This document shows positions 42,580 through 51,423 of a stretch of DNA of 54,853 nucleotides, one piece after another (position 1 is the first letter of the stretch; each line of letters begins with the position of its first letter). The notes under the pieces are model-generated. The model ran no database searches. It saw nothing but the letters and a program-made list of their open reading frames with translations, and had not been told where the DNA came from. A program made the position numbers and the translations under genes. The stretch is taken from positions 1 through 54,853 of the forward strand of contig CAZAZQ010000017.1 of the NCBI GenBank assembly GCA_964489705.1, read 5' to 3'. This DNA is from CAZAZQ01 sp964489705 (GTDB lineage Bacteria; Zixibacteria; MSB-5A5; GN15; FEB-12).

Positions 42580-43197
42580 ATGCACTTTCTGGTTTTGACA
42601 TCGTGGCTGTGCCTTCCTCTGTTTCCCTTGAATCCGGTCGCTCAAGATACCCTTCCCCCTTTCAGTGCCCACGTCTCAGCGGGAATCGGCAGCCCCAACC
42701 GTCTTACCGGACCGACGGCGGAATTGACGGCGAAGTATGAAGTCCTTCTCTTCCACCCGCTCGTTGCCAGAACGGCAATCGACTACCGAATCGGGAAGGT
42801 CACGTCAAAGCTGTACCCGAAAGGGATCCTTCAAGGAGCGACCCTCTCACTGGAATTTTTTGCTTACCGGGGGACACGAAGACTCACCGGCTACCTCGGA
42901 CTCGGGGTCGTCTATGCCTACCACTCATACTCTCTCTCGAAAGCGGCGGCTGATTCCCTGCGGACAAACCACCTCATCTCCGACATCGACGTCATCCCTA
43001 CCTTCGGGTACCGTCTTACCCTCGGGCTTCGGTTTCATCGCTCCGTCTCTCTCGAGATAGGCATTACCGAAGTGAGCCCGAAGTTAAAATATATCCAATG
43101 GCTTTCGCCCAGCAGTTATGCAACCTCATACGAAAAAGTCCGCTTGAGCGAAGCACGGGTTACCCTCGGCTACCTCTGGTCGTTTGACTGGTGGTAA
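42580..43197 (+). CDS. Putative outer-membrane beta-barrel protein
   Basis: Exported protein of 205 residues. ATG 42580 follows GGAG by seven bases and opens a signal peptide (about 1-20). The rest shows alternating hydrophobic strands with turns (FSAHVSAGIGSPN, YLGLGVVYAYHSYSL, RLTLGLRFHRSVSLEIGI) and ends in GYLWSFDWW, an aromatic C-terminus expected for barrel assembly. Size fits an eight-stranded barrel of the OmpW/OmpX type, but I do not recognise the family. It is monocistronic and convergent with tgt. Confidence 0.7.
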   Translation: MHFLVLTSWLCLPLFPLNPVAQDTLPPFSAHVSAGIGSPNRLTGPTAELTAKYEVLLFHPLVARTAIDYRIGKVTSKLYPKGILQGATLSLEFFAYRGTRRLTGYLGLGVVYAYHSYSLSKAAADSLRTNHLISDIDVIPTFGYRLTLGLRFHRSVSLEIGITEVSPKLKYIQWLSPSSYATSYEKVRLSEARVTLGYLWSFDWW

Positions 43198-43214
43198 GCG
43201 CGCTCTGAAAAACG

Positions 43215-44348
43215 TTATCCCTGCCCGTGAAGATATGTTGCAAGAAATTCCTTCCGGAAGGCGTCAAATCGTTTTTCTTCGACAGCCCGGCGAATATCGC
43301 GCATGAGCTTTTGGAAGAAGTAAGTCGAATGGTACGACGCCAGCACCATGCCGGTAATTTCCGATTGATTGTACAAATGACGAATATAAGCGCGGCTGTA
43401 GCGACGGCACACCTTGCAATCACAGTTGGGATCGAGAGGTTGGTTATCATCGGCGAACTCGGCGTTCCGGTAAGTCAATTGTCCCTGTGAAGTAAACACA
43501 CTGCCGGTGCGAGCGTTACGGGTGGGCAGAACGCAGTCGAACATATCCACTCCGTACGAGACCGCCATGAGAATATCTTCCGGGTACCCGACTCCCATAA
43601 GGTAGCGCGGCTTGTCCTCCGGCAGGTACCGAATGGTATGCGCCAACATCTCTTCCATCTCGTCCTTGCTCTCACCGACGGATAACCCGCCGACCGCAAA
43701 ACCATCGAAATCAAGCGCCGTCAACTCCTGAGCGGAGCGAGTGCGCAAATCCGGATAGACCGAACCTTGCACAATCCCGAATAAACGGATATCCGTCCCC
43801 TCCGCTTCGTTCAACCGACGATGAGTCTCCAACGAAATCTTAGCCCACGCCGTGGTGCGCTTGACGCCGAGAGCGGCAAGTTGTTTATCCGCCGGATAGG
43901 GGACGCATTGATCCAGCGGCATGATAATATCCGCTCCCAGCTCGTGCTCGATTTGCATCACTTTTTCCGGTGTGAAAAAGTGCATGGAACCGTCCAGGTG
44001 CGACTTGAACTCCACCCCCTCATCCGACGTTTTCGATATTTCCCGCAAGGAAAAAACCTGATACCCGCCGCTGTCGGTCAGCATCGGCTTGTTCCAGCCG
44101 GTGAACTTCGCCAAACCGCCCTGCGATTTGACGATGCCGCTGCCGGGACGCAGGTATAGATGGTAGGTATTGCCTAAAATGATTTCCGCCCCGCATTCTT
44201 CCAGGTCTTCTGCGGTCAGGGCTTTCACTGCGCCGGTGGTCCCGACCGGCATAAACGCCGGCGTTTGAAACCTCCCGTGAGGAGTGACGATTTCACCCCG
44301 CCGGGAGGAGCCGTCAACAGTTGTAATCGTAAGAATGCTCGTACTCAT
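43215..44348 (-). CDS. tgt: Queuine tRNA-ribosyltransferase
   Basis: Exchanges guanine-34 for the queuosine precursor in GUN-anticodon tRNAs. It has 377 residues. Substrate pocket LTDSGGYQVFSL, catalytic DMFDCVLPTRNARTG and the C-terminal zinc site CDCKVC...IRHL (three Cys, one His) are complete. It is the last gene of the smg-to-tgt operon, 3 bases after radA. Other queuosine genes (queC, D, E, F, A) are not in the window. Confidence 0.96.
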   Translation of the reverse strand: MSTSILTITTVDGSSRRGEIVTPHGRFQTPAFMPVGTTGAVKALTAEDLEECGAEIILGNTYHLYLRPGSGIVKSQGGLAKFTGWNKPMLTDSGGYQVFSLREISKTSDEGVEFKSHLDGSMHFFTPEKVMQIEHELGADIIMPLDQCVPYPADKQLAALGVKRTTAWAKISLETHRRLNEAEGTDIRLFGIVQGSVYPDLRTRSAQELTALDFDGFAVGGLSVGESKDEMEEMLAHTIRYLPEDKPRYLMGVGYPEDILMAVSYGVDMFDCVLPTRNARTGSVFTSQGQLTYRNAEFADDNQPLDPNCDCKVCRRYSRAYIRHLYNQSEITGMVLASYHSTYFFQKLMRDIRRAVEEKRFDAFRKEFLATYLHGQG

Positions 44349-44351
44349 ATC

Positions 44352-45713
44352 CTACCCCAATACCGTCTCCAACGCCGTTTGAATATCCGTCACTCCGACA
44401 ACGTGTATCTCCGGCTCTCGAACCTGGGAAACATTTATCTGCGGGATAACGGCTTTTTGAAATCCCATCTTGGCGGCTTCCTGCAAACGCCTATCCATCA
44501 TTGTCACCCCTCGCACTTCGCCGGAAAGACCAACCTCCCCGATGACAACAGCTTTCGGCTCGCACGGCTGATTGAGCAAGGAAGAAGCAATCGCCGCCAA
44601 AATCGGCAAATCCAGCGCCGGTTCCGACAGTCGTAAGCCGCCCGCAATAGATACAAACACATCGTTCATCCCCATCGGGTAGCCGCCCCGCTTTTCCAAA
44701 ATCGCCAGCAGCAACGCCAAGCGTTTATTGTCGATGCCGCCGGCAACCCGCTGGGGAGTGCCGTAGTTCGAAGCGGTCACTAGAGCTTGCACTTCCACTA
44801 AAATCGGTCTGCTTCCCTCACAAATTCCCGTCACGACCGAACCGGACGGCGGGGTCTCCAAGTGAGAAGACAAAAAGAAAGAAGAAGGATTCGTCACCTC
44901 TTGCAAGCCTTCCGGCTGCATCTCGAACAACCCGATTTCACTAATCGAGCCGAACCGATTCTTCACCGCCCGGAGGATACGGTACAGATGGGCGTTGTCC
45001 CCTTCAAAGTATATGACCGTATCGACCATGTGCTCCAGTACCTTGGGGCCCGCGACCATCCCTTCCTTGGTGACATGCCCGACCAAGAAGAGCGCCACAT
45101 TGTAAGCACGAGCAACGGTCAACAACTGGTATGCGGACTCCCGCACTTGCGCCACCGTTCCCGGCGGGGAGTCAAGCTGCGCCGACGCCATTGTCTGAAT
45201 GGAATCGATAAACACCACCGCATACTCTCCGGAAGCAATCAGCGTCTGAACTTCTTCCAGAGCATGGGAACTGACCACGGTTACCTGTTCTCCTTCAATG
45301 CGAAGGCGCTGCGCCCGCCGCTTCACTTGCGCCAACGATTCCTCACCGGTGACGTAGGCAACGGGAATACCCTGCCGAGAATACGCGCCCGCTACCTGCA
45401 GCAGCAATGTCGACTTCCCGATCCCAGGCTCTCCGCCCAGCAAAACCGTCACTCCCGGAAGGAGCGAACCGCCCAACACCCGGTCAAATTCGGCAAAACC
45501 GGAGAGGTATCCCTCCTGCGCTTCCAGAGCGATATCGGGGAGTCTTTGTTTGTCGGCTCCCGTTTGATATGAGGCCGTTCGCTTACCGCTGTGACGCTCT
45601 TCCACCAAACAATTCCACTGCCCGCACTCCCGGCACTGCCCCTGCCACTTGGCATGTTCCGCCCCGCATTGGGTGCAGACGTAGACGGTCTTGACTTTTT
45701 TGCCGGTGTTCAT
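44352..45713 (-). CDS. radA: DNA repair protein RadA
   Basis: RecA-like branch-migration helicase of 453 residues. A C4 zinc finger (C13, C16, C27, C30) precedes the ATPase with Walker A GGEPGIGKST. The RadA-specific KNRFG motif and a Lon-protease-like C-terminal domain (GGLRLSEPALDLPILAAI) follow. It functions in recombination and replication-fork processing. Its start overlaps the mlaF stop by one base (TGATG). Confidence 0.96.
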   Translation of the reverse strand: MNTGKKVKTVYVCTQCGAEHAKWQGQCRECGQWNCLVEERHSGKRTASYQTGADKQRLPDIALEAQEGYLSGFAEFDRVLGGSLLPGVTVLLGGEPGIGKSTLLLQVAGAYSRQGIPVAYVTGEESLAQVKRRAQRLRIEGEQVTVVSSHALEEVQTLIASGEYAVVFIDSIQTMASAQLDSPPGTVAQVRESAYQLLTVARAYNVALFLVGHVTKEGMVAGPKVLEHMVDTVIYFEGDNAHLYRILRAVKNRFGSISEIGLFEMQPEGLQEVTNPSSFFLSSHLETPPSGSVVTGICEGSRPILVEVQALVTASNYGTPQRVAGGIDNKRLALLLAILEKRGGYPMGMNDVFVSIAGGLRLSEPALDLPILAAIASSLLNQPCEPKAVVIGEVGLSGEVRGVTMMDRRLQEAAKMGFQKAVIPQINVSQVREPEIHVVGVTDIQTALETVLG

Positions 45714-46468
45714 CAGACGTGAATAGGACCTGTTGACTTGCCGGTGATAAACTGCTGCACGACGGGATTATCGGCAGTGCGGATCTCTTCGGGGGTGCCG
45801 TCGAATTCCACCCGCCCCTGATAGAGCATGATTATCCGGCTGGCTATCTTGAAGGCGGATTTCATATCGTGAGTCACCGTCACCGAGGTAACATCCAACT
45901 TGGTATTGAGCTCGACAATAAGGTTGTCAATCATATCCGCCGTAATGGGATCCAAGCCGGTGGTCGGCTCATCGTACAACAACATCTCCGGATCATAGGC
46001 GATGGCACGCGCCAGCCCGACCCGCTTGCGCATTCCGCCGGAAAGCTCGGCGGGACTTTTATCCGCCGCCTCGGTCAACCCGACCAACTCAAGTTTCTCG
46101 TACACGATTTCCTTGACCCGCTTATCGTCATAGCGGTGCAGCTCTTTCAATCCCAGCCCCACATTCTCCGCCACCGTCAAAGAATCGAACAGCGCCGCCG
46201 ATTGGAACAACATCCCGATGCGCTGGCGCACCGCGGTGAGTTGCTTGTTGTCCAATTCCGCCAGGTCCATACCGTCGAAAATTACCCGTCCCTTGTCCGG
46301 CTCCAGCAAACGGATAATGTGTTTCAGCAAAACCGATTTGCCGCACCCCGATTGCCCGATGACCACGATGGATTCACCCCGTCGGATGGAAAAATCCACT
46401 CCCGCCAACACCGGCACCCCGTTGAAGCTTTTGTACACCTGCTCTATCGCAACCAGCGCTTCCGACAT
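45713..46468 (-). CDS. mlaF: MlaF-type ABC transporter ATP-binding protein
   Basis: Cytoplasmic ATPase of 251 residues of the Mla/MCE lipid-transport system. It has Walker A GQSGCGKS near residue 39, Q-loop, signature LSGGMRKRVGLARA, Walker B MLLYDEPTTGLD and the switch histidine in VTHD. The LSGGM variant is typical of MlaF/Ttg2A. It partners with the MlaE permease encoded one base upstream. No MlaD/MCE-domain protein follows, as radA takes that position. Confidence 0.92.
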   Translation of the reverse strand: MSEALVAIEQVYKSFNGVPVLAGVDFSIRRGESIVVIGQSGCGKSVLLKHIIRLLEPDKGRVIFDGMDLAELDNKQLTAVRQRIGMLFQSAALFDSLTVAENVGLGLKELHRYDDKRVKEIVYEKLELVGLTEAADKSPAELSGGMRKRVGLARAIAYDPEMLLYDEPTTGLDPITADMIDNLIVELNTKLDVTSVTVTHDMKSAFKIASRIIMLYQGRVEFDGTPEEIRTADNPVVQQFITGKSTGPIHV

Positions 46469-46469
46469 G

Positions 46470-47249
46470 TCAAATCCTGAACAAGATGATGGCGAAAATA
46501 AAGTTGAAGACTAAAATGAGCACGGAAGAAATAACCACCGACGTGGTGGTGGCAACGCCTACCCCCTGGGCACCCCCACGGGTATTGAATCCTTCATAAC
46601 ACCCGACCACCCCGATGATAAGCCCGAACACGCCCGCTTTAATCAAACCGTTGATGAAGTCACCTATCTTGAAGGAATTGCGGAAACCGTTCAAAAACGT
46701 TTCCGAGGAAACATCCACACCCACGATGGAAACGACAAGAGCGCCCATGATGGCGACAAAGTTGGCAAACACCACCAAAAACGGCACCATGAACAAACAT
46801 GCCAACACCCGCGGCATGACCAAGTACCGCACCGGGTCGATGCCCATCGATTCCAAGGCATCGATTTGTTCCGTCACGCGCATCGTCCCCAACTCCGCCG
46901 CGACTCCGGCTCCGACGCGTCCCGCAAAAACAATAGCCGAAAGAACCGGCGCCAATTCGATAACCACCGCCTTCCCGACCGCCTGCCCCAAATAGCGCAG
47001 GGGAGCGCCGATAAACTTGAACTGATACGCCGCCTGCCACGCCGAGACCGCCCCGACGAAAATCGAGATGATAACTATCAACGGCAAGGAGCGCACCCCC
47101 AAGGCATACAACTGCTCAAAGAGCAACCCCATAGACCGGGGAAGTTCTTTGAGTGAAACGAGAAAACGGCCTAACATCAAAGAAAGGCCGCCCAACTTGG
47201 TAATGAAGTTCACGCCCCGCCGACCGATAACCTGTAATCCGTATTCCAT
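46470..47249 (-). CDS. mlaE: MlaE-type lipid transport permease
   Basis: Inner-membrane permease of 259 residues of the Mla/MCE family that moves phospholipids between envelope membranes. It has five to six hydrophobic segments and the family motifs GAVSAWQAAYQF, AGRVGAGVAAELGTMRVTEQ and GALVVSIVG. The cytoplasmic coupling helix motif EQIDALESMGIDP is intact. It lies 18 bases after dnaB and one base before mlaF. Confidence 0.93.
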   Translation of the reverse strand: MEYGLQVIGRRGVNFITKLGGLSLMLGRFLVSLKELPRSMGLLFEQLYALGVRSLPLIVIISIFVGAVSAWQAAYQFKFIGAPLRYLGQAVGKAVVIELAPVLSAIVFAGRVGAGVAAELGTMRVTEQIDALESMGIDPVRYLVMPRVLACLFMVPFLVVFANFVAIMGALVVSIVGVDVSSETFLNGFRNSFKIGDFINGLIKAGVFGLIIGVVGCYEGFNTRGGAQGVGVATTTSVVISSVLILVFNFIFAIILFRI

Positions 47250-47267
47250 GCCGGGTATCCTTCCCTT

Positions 47268-48725
47268 TTAGAAAGGGATGTCTCCTCCCTCCACCGGTTC
47301 CACGCCCGGAGGGACTTCTTGATAGCGTTCCCGTTTATCCATATTTTCAAAACGGGCAAAGTCGCGCAAAAAGGTCAAATGGACAACTCCCGTCGGACCG
47401 TTGCGTTGTTTGGCGATGATGATTTCCGCTTTGCCTTTCACCTCAAGAAATTTCGGGTCGTTTCGCTCCAGATGAGAGAGGTAATGTTCCGGTCGATAAA
47501 TAAACATGACCACGTCCGCATCCTGCTCGATAGCCCCGGACTCCCGCAAGTCCGACAACTGGGGACGTTTGTCTCCGCCCCGTTGCTCCACCTGCCGGGA
47601 CAACTGCGAACAGGCAATGACGGGAATGTCCAGCTCTTTCGCCAGCGCTTTCAAGCTTCGGGAAATACTGGCGATTTCCTGCTGGCGGTTTTCGAACCGT
47701 CCCGAACCGTGCACCATTTGAATGTAATCGACGATGATTAAGGCAATATCATGCTGTGCTTTCAAACGACGCGCCTTCGCTCGGATCTCCAACGCCGAGA
47801 GAGTGGGGGTATCGTCGATGAAAATCGGCGCTTCCGCCAACGAGCCGCCGGCGACGGTCAAGCCCTGCCACTCTTCACTCCGTAATTTGCGTGCCCGCAA
47901 CCGCTGTTGTGATATCCGGGCTTTGCCGCACAACATACGCAAAGCCAGTTGCTCTTTCGACATTTCCACGGAAAATATCCCCACCCCTTTTTTCAAGTTC
48001 ATCCCGACGTGCTCGGCGATATTGACGGCAAACGCCGACTTCCCCATCGAAGGACGACCGGCAACGATTACCAAGTCTCCTCGATGCAAGCCGTTTGTCA
48101 TAACGTCGAGATCGGTGAAACCGGTGTTGATACCCACCAACGAGCTGTCGGGAGACTGCAAATCCTCGATGGCTTCAAAGGTTGAAGGAATAAGTTCCTT
48201 AATCGAGGCAAAGCCGCGCCGCAACCGACTCTCCGAAATGTCGAAAATATTTTGCTCCGCCAAATCCAGCAAATCCTCGGCGGAACGTTCGAGCGTATAG
48301 CAGCTTTTGATAATCTCGTTCGAGGTTTGAATAAGACGCCTCAGCAAAGATTTTTCCAAGACGATGTTGGCGTAGACGGCAACATTCGCCGTGGTCACCA
48401 CATTTTCCGCCAACTCCACCAGGTAGACCCGCCCGCCGATTTTTTCGAGCTGCCCTCCTTTGAGCAAGGCATTGGCAACGGTGGTGATATCGCATGGTTC
48501 GGAACGCTCGTACAACTCCAGCATCGCCCGATAGATAATCTGGTGCTTCGGCAGGTAGAACATGTGGGCGTTGTCGAGTATCTCGACGGCTTGGTTCATC
48601 GCTTCGGCATCCTTCAAAACAGCACCCAACACCGCCTGCTCCGCATCCAGCGACTGCGGCGGCATGAGGTGCTCGACCTGCTTGTCGGTGTGTGAGGAAT
48701 ATGTCACAGCTCGATCTCGCTCCAT
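47268..48725 (-). CDS. dnaB: Replicative DNA helicase
   Basis: Hexameric 5'-3' helicase of the replisome. From ATG 48725 it has 485 residues; a TTG at 48752 is also open but has poor ribosome-binding spacing. The N-terminal domain covers about 20-170 (PQSLDAEQAVLGAVL). The RecA-like motor has Walker A AGRPSMGKS, LIIVDYIQMV (Walker B) and DLRESGAIEQDADVV. No intein is present. In many bacteria dnaB follows rplI; here it sits in a separate operon after the uracil-DNA glycosylase gene. Confidence 0.96.
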   Translation of the reverse strand: MERDRAVTYSSHTDKQVEHLMPPQSLDAEQAVLGAVLKDAEAMNQAVEILDNAHMFYLPKHQIIYRAMLELYERSEPCDITTVANALLKGGQLEKIGGRVYLVELAENVVTTANVAVYANIVLEKSLLRRLIQTSNEIIKSCYTLERSAEDLLDLAEQNIFDISESRLRRGFASIKELIPSTFEAIEDLQSPDSSLVGINTGFTDLDVMTNGLHRGDLVIVAGRPSMGKSAFAVNIAEHVGMNLKKGVGIFSVEMSKEQLALRMLCGKARISQQRLRARKLRSEEWQGLTVAGGSLAEAPIFIDDTPTLSALEIRAKARRLKAQHDIALIIVDYIQMVHGSGRFENRQQEIASISRSLKALAKELDIPVIACSQLSRQVEQRGGDKRPQLSDLRESGAIEQDADVVMFIYRPEHYLSHLERNDPKFLEVKGKAEIIIAKQRNGPTGVVHLTFLRDFARFENMDKRERYQEVPPGVEPVEGGDIPF

Positions 48726-48741
48726 ATCTGCTTGTCTTCCC

Positions 48742-49518
48742 TCACGATCCAACCTTCAGCTCTTGGTACCGTCTCATCAACTCCTGCATATCCTCCCACG
48801 TATCTTTCTTATACGCCGGGAAACGCAACAACGCCGCCGGGTGGTAAGTGACAATCAACGGAATCCCTTCAAATTCATGCCACCGCTTGCGAAGTTTCCC
48901 CAAAGGCGTGGAAGTCTTCAGCAAAATTTGTCCGGCTATTCGTCCCAGCGCACAGATGAGTTTGGGACGTATCAAAGCAATCTGCTGCAACAGATGCGGC
49001 AGGCACTGCTCGGCTTCTTCGGGGAGCGGGTCACGGTTGTTGGGAGGACGGCATTTCAGAATGTTGGCGATGTAAACCTGTTGGCGATTCAACTGCATTG
49101 CCGCCAAAATCTTGTCGAGAAGCTGCCCGGCACGCCCGACAAACGGTTCCCCCTGCAAATCTTCATCCCGTCCCGGCGCCTCACCGATGAACATGATGTC
49201 GGCATGGGGATTGCCGACCCCGTAAACAAATTTCGTGCGGGTTTCCCCTAACGGGCATTTGCGGCAGGTATGAATAGCGGCATAATGAGCTTCGAGAGAA
49301 TCATACTGCGGCACGAGCTCTTCCTTTTGTTCCATGTGTTCCATGCCGAACAAATCGACCGCAACCGCTTTCTTTTCGCTTCTCGGCATAACGTCCGGTT
49401 TCGCCTCCGTCTGTACTGCTTGTTTTCTCCGTAAAATGACTTCCCCGAGTCCTAACTCCACCTGCGTTTTCAAGGCTTGCCGCACCAGATACAATATGTC
49501 GGTACTTTTCTCCTTCAT
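48742..49518 (-). CDS. Uracil-DNA glycosylase, family 4 type (Fe-S)
   Basis: Removes uracil from DNA. From ATG 49518 it has 258 residues. The four iron-sulfur cysteines are present as CRKC and, later, KCRPPNNRDPLPEEAEQC. Motif A is GEAPGRDEDLQGEPFVGRAG and the second motif is TYHPAALLR. The N-terminal 80 residues are longer than the thermophilic archaeal enzymes and resemble the family 4 proteins linked to phage-type DNA-polymerase extensions. An ATG at 49581 lacks a ribosome binding site and would overlap the coaBC 3' end. Confidence 0.9.
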   Translation of the reverse strand: MKEKSTDILYLVRQALKTQVELGLGEVILRRKQAVQTEAKPDVMPRSEKKAVAVDLFGMEHMEQKEELVPQYDSLEAHYAAIHTCRKCPLGETRTKFVYGVGNPHADIMFIGEAPGRDEDLQGEPFVGRAGQLLDKILAAMQLNRQQVYIANILKCRPPNNRDPLPEEAEQCLPHLLQQIALIRPKLICALGRIAGQILLKTSTPLGKLRKRWHEFEGIPLIVTYHPAALLRFPAYKKDTWEDMQELMRRYQELKVGS

Positions 49519-49555
49519 CGTCCGCTGACTCTTGCCGTTTCCATGGCTTTTCAAC

Positions 49556-50758
49556 CTACAGCATTGCGGCGACTTTTTCAAGCACTCTCATCGCTATTTC
49601 ATATTTCTCCATCAAAGGCAACTTTTCCGGCTTCTTTCCCGCCCGGATGATAGTCACTTGGTTCGTGCTGGCATTGAAACCGGTCTTTCTCCCCGGTTGA
49701 TTGACGACAATCATATCGAGAGACTTTTCTTTCAGTTTCTTTTGAGCGTTTGCAATCGGACGTTCCGTCTCCAACGCAAATCCTACCACCCGCTGGGAAG
49801 GCTTTTTCATCTTTTTCAATTCCGAGAGGATATCAACCGTCGGTTTCAAAGAAAGCTGTAACCCTTTGTCGGTCTTCTTGATTTTGCTCGACTTCTGAGA
49901 AGTCGGCGTAAAATCGACCGGCGCCGCTGCCATAATCAAGGCGTCGGATTTTTCAAACTCCCGCCTAGTGGCTGTATAAAGGTCAGCGGTGGATTCGACC
50001 GACACAAACGTCACCCCGGCGGGCGGAAGCAAATGGGACGGTCCCGAAATCAAGACCGTCTCAGCTCCCAACAGCACCGCCGCTTGCGCCAAAGCATACC
50101 CCATCAAACCGGAAGAGTAATTGGAGAGAAACCGTACCGGATCGAGCGGTTCACGGGTGGGACCGGCCGTGACCACGAGCCGCTTGCCGCTCAATTTCCT
50201 CTCTACCGTATCGAATGCAAGAAAACATGAAACGGCGGAAAAAATCTGCTCCGGTTCCGCCATCCGCCCCACGCCGACATCATCGCACGCCATAGTCCCT
50301 TCTTCCGGCATCACGAAAAAGTGCCCGACCTCCTGAAGCAGCGAGACATTTCGCTTGGTAATCGGGTTCGCCCACATATTCGGGTTCATGGCAGGGGCTA
50401 TCATAAGGGGCGCAGGCGTGGCACTCACGATGGTCGTGAGCAAATCATCGGCTATCCCGTGAGCCGCCTTGCCCAAGAAGTTCGCTGTGGCGGGCGCCAC
50501 GAGAACGAGATCGGACCATTCGGCAAGGTCGATATGGCGGGTGGCAACGTACTCCCCTTCGGGAAACAGCTCCACCGCCACCGGGTTGCCGGAAACCGTT
50601 TCCACGGTCAAAGGCGTGATGAACTTGGTCGCCGCCGTCGTCATCACCACCCGAACTTCCGCTTGAGCTTTTTTCAGTAATCGTATAAGAGAAGGTATCT
50701 TATAACATGCTATGCCGCCGGTTAAACAAACAAGTATTTTCTTGTTTGAAAGTGACAC
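49556..50758 (-). CDS. coaBC: Bifunctional phosphopantothenoylcysteine decarboxylase / synthetase
   Basis: Performs two CoA biosynthesis steps: phosphopantothenate-cysteine ligation and decarboxylation to 4'-phosphopantetheine. It has 400 residues. The CoaC flavoprotein half has the catalytic histidine in ATRHIDLAEW, APAMNPNMW, and the GTMACDDVGVGRM substrate loop with its cysteine. The CoaB half starts near residue 190 with VVTAGPTREPLDPVRF, NYSSGLMG and the conserved lysine in SLKPTVDIL. It lies 6 bases after the DUF494 gene. coaD, the next enzyme of the pathway, is encoded 2 kb away on the other strand. Confidence 0.97.
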   Translation of the reverse strand: MSLSNKKILVCLTGGIACYKIPSLIRLLKKAQAEVRVVMTTAATKFITPLTVETVSGNPVAVELFPEGEYVATRHIDLAEWSDLVLVAPATANFLGKAAHGIADDLLTTIVSATPAPLMIAPAMNPNMWANPITKRNVSLLQEVGHFFVMPEEGTMACDDVGVGRMAEPEQIFSAVSCFLAFDTVERKLSGKRLVVTAGPTREPLDPVRFLSNYSSGLMGYALAQAAVLLGAETVLISGPSHLLPPAGVTFVSVESTADLYTATRREFEKSDALIMAAAPVDFTPTSQKSSKIKKTDKGLQLSLKPTVDILSELKKMKKPSQRVVGFALETERPIANAQKKLKEKSLDMIVVNQPGRKTGFNASTNQVTIIRAGKKPEKLPLMEKYEIAMRVLEKVAAML

Positions 50759-50764
50759 GGCAAC

Positions 50765-51238
50765 TCAATTGACCAAATTGTTGTGATCTTCGTTGACCTC
50801 AAGGAGGGCGAGAGAATCCAATTCATTCAATTCGGAAAAAATAACCGACGAGGCAATGACTTTAATCTGTTCCACATCCACCGGCTTGGGGACGTACATT
50901 GCCACGTGTTCCATAATGGTCTCAAACTGCTCATTATCGATAACGGAGGTATTGAGCAGTTTCAGCAAAAAACCGTATGCTTCGACCGTGAGATGATTCC
51001 GCTCCGTCGCCGTCAAAATCCTGTTGGAAAAGTTTGCCTGGGAAAATGAAGAGAAAAAGTGCTGCTGGGTACCTTCATACCGCTTCAGAAGCCAGGAATA
51101 TGCAGATGAAATCTCATCAACCGAATAGCCCTGGGATTCCAGCGTTATCCAGATATCGTCCGCATCCGTCAACCGAGCCAAATCTCCCTGCACGTAATCA
51201 ATCAAAAAAACAACTATTTCAAAAATCCGGTTTCTCAT
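50765..51238 (-). CDS. smg: DUF494 (Smg) family protein
   Basis: Helical cytoplasmic protein of 157 residues. The opening RIFEIVVFLIDY and the final pattern of LTVEAYGFLLKLLNTSVID followed by MEHVAM match the DUF494/Smg family, which occurs near dprA and topA in proteobacteria. Its function is not established. It is the first gene of the operon ending with tgt and has a promoter upstream. Confidence 0.8.
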   Translation of the reverse strand: MRNRIFEIVVFLIDYVQGDLARLTDADDIWITLESQGYSVDEISSAYSWLLKRYEGTQQHFFSSFSQANFSNRILTATERNHLTVEAYGFLLKLLNTSVIDNEQFETIMEHVAMYVPKPVDVEQIKVIASSVIFSELNELDSLALLEVNEDHNNLVN

Positions 51239-51277
51239 TATCCTTACAACCTACATCAACTCTCTTGTCGTAAAAAT

Positions 51278-51307
51278 ACTATACCAACTCTCGAAAGGCA
51301 AGAACAA
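51278..51307 (-). promoter_or_regulatory. Promoter for the smg-coaBC-udg-dnaB-mla-radA-tgt operon
   Basis: On the minus strand TTGTTC (51302-51307) and TATAGT (51278-51283) are 18 bases apart, about 40 bases before the smg ATG. Confidence 0.45.
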
Positions 51308-51386
51308 TCCCGCTTGAGAAAACACTTCCCATCGTGAAAAACCCCGATAATTTCGCATGAAAAGTGAACTCGGGACGGCTAACTGT

Positions 51387-51413
51387 TGATTTTCCAGTAT
51401 GATTCATATACTT
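51387..51413 (+). promoter_or_regulatory. Possible promoter for the ComEA-like gene
   Basis: TTGATT (51387-51392) and TATACT (51408-51413) have a short 15-base spacer. The leader would be only a few bases, so this is tentative. Confidence 0.3.
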
Positions 51414-51423
51414 TACGACCGGC

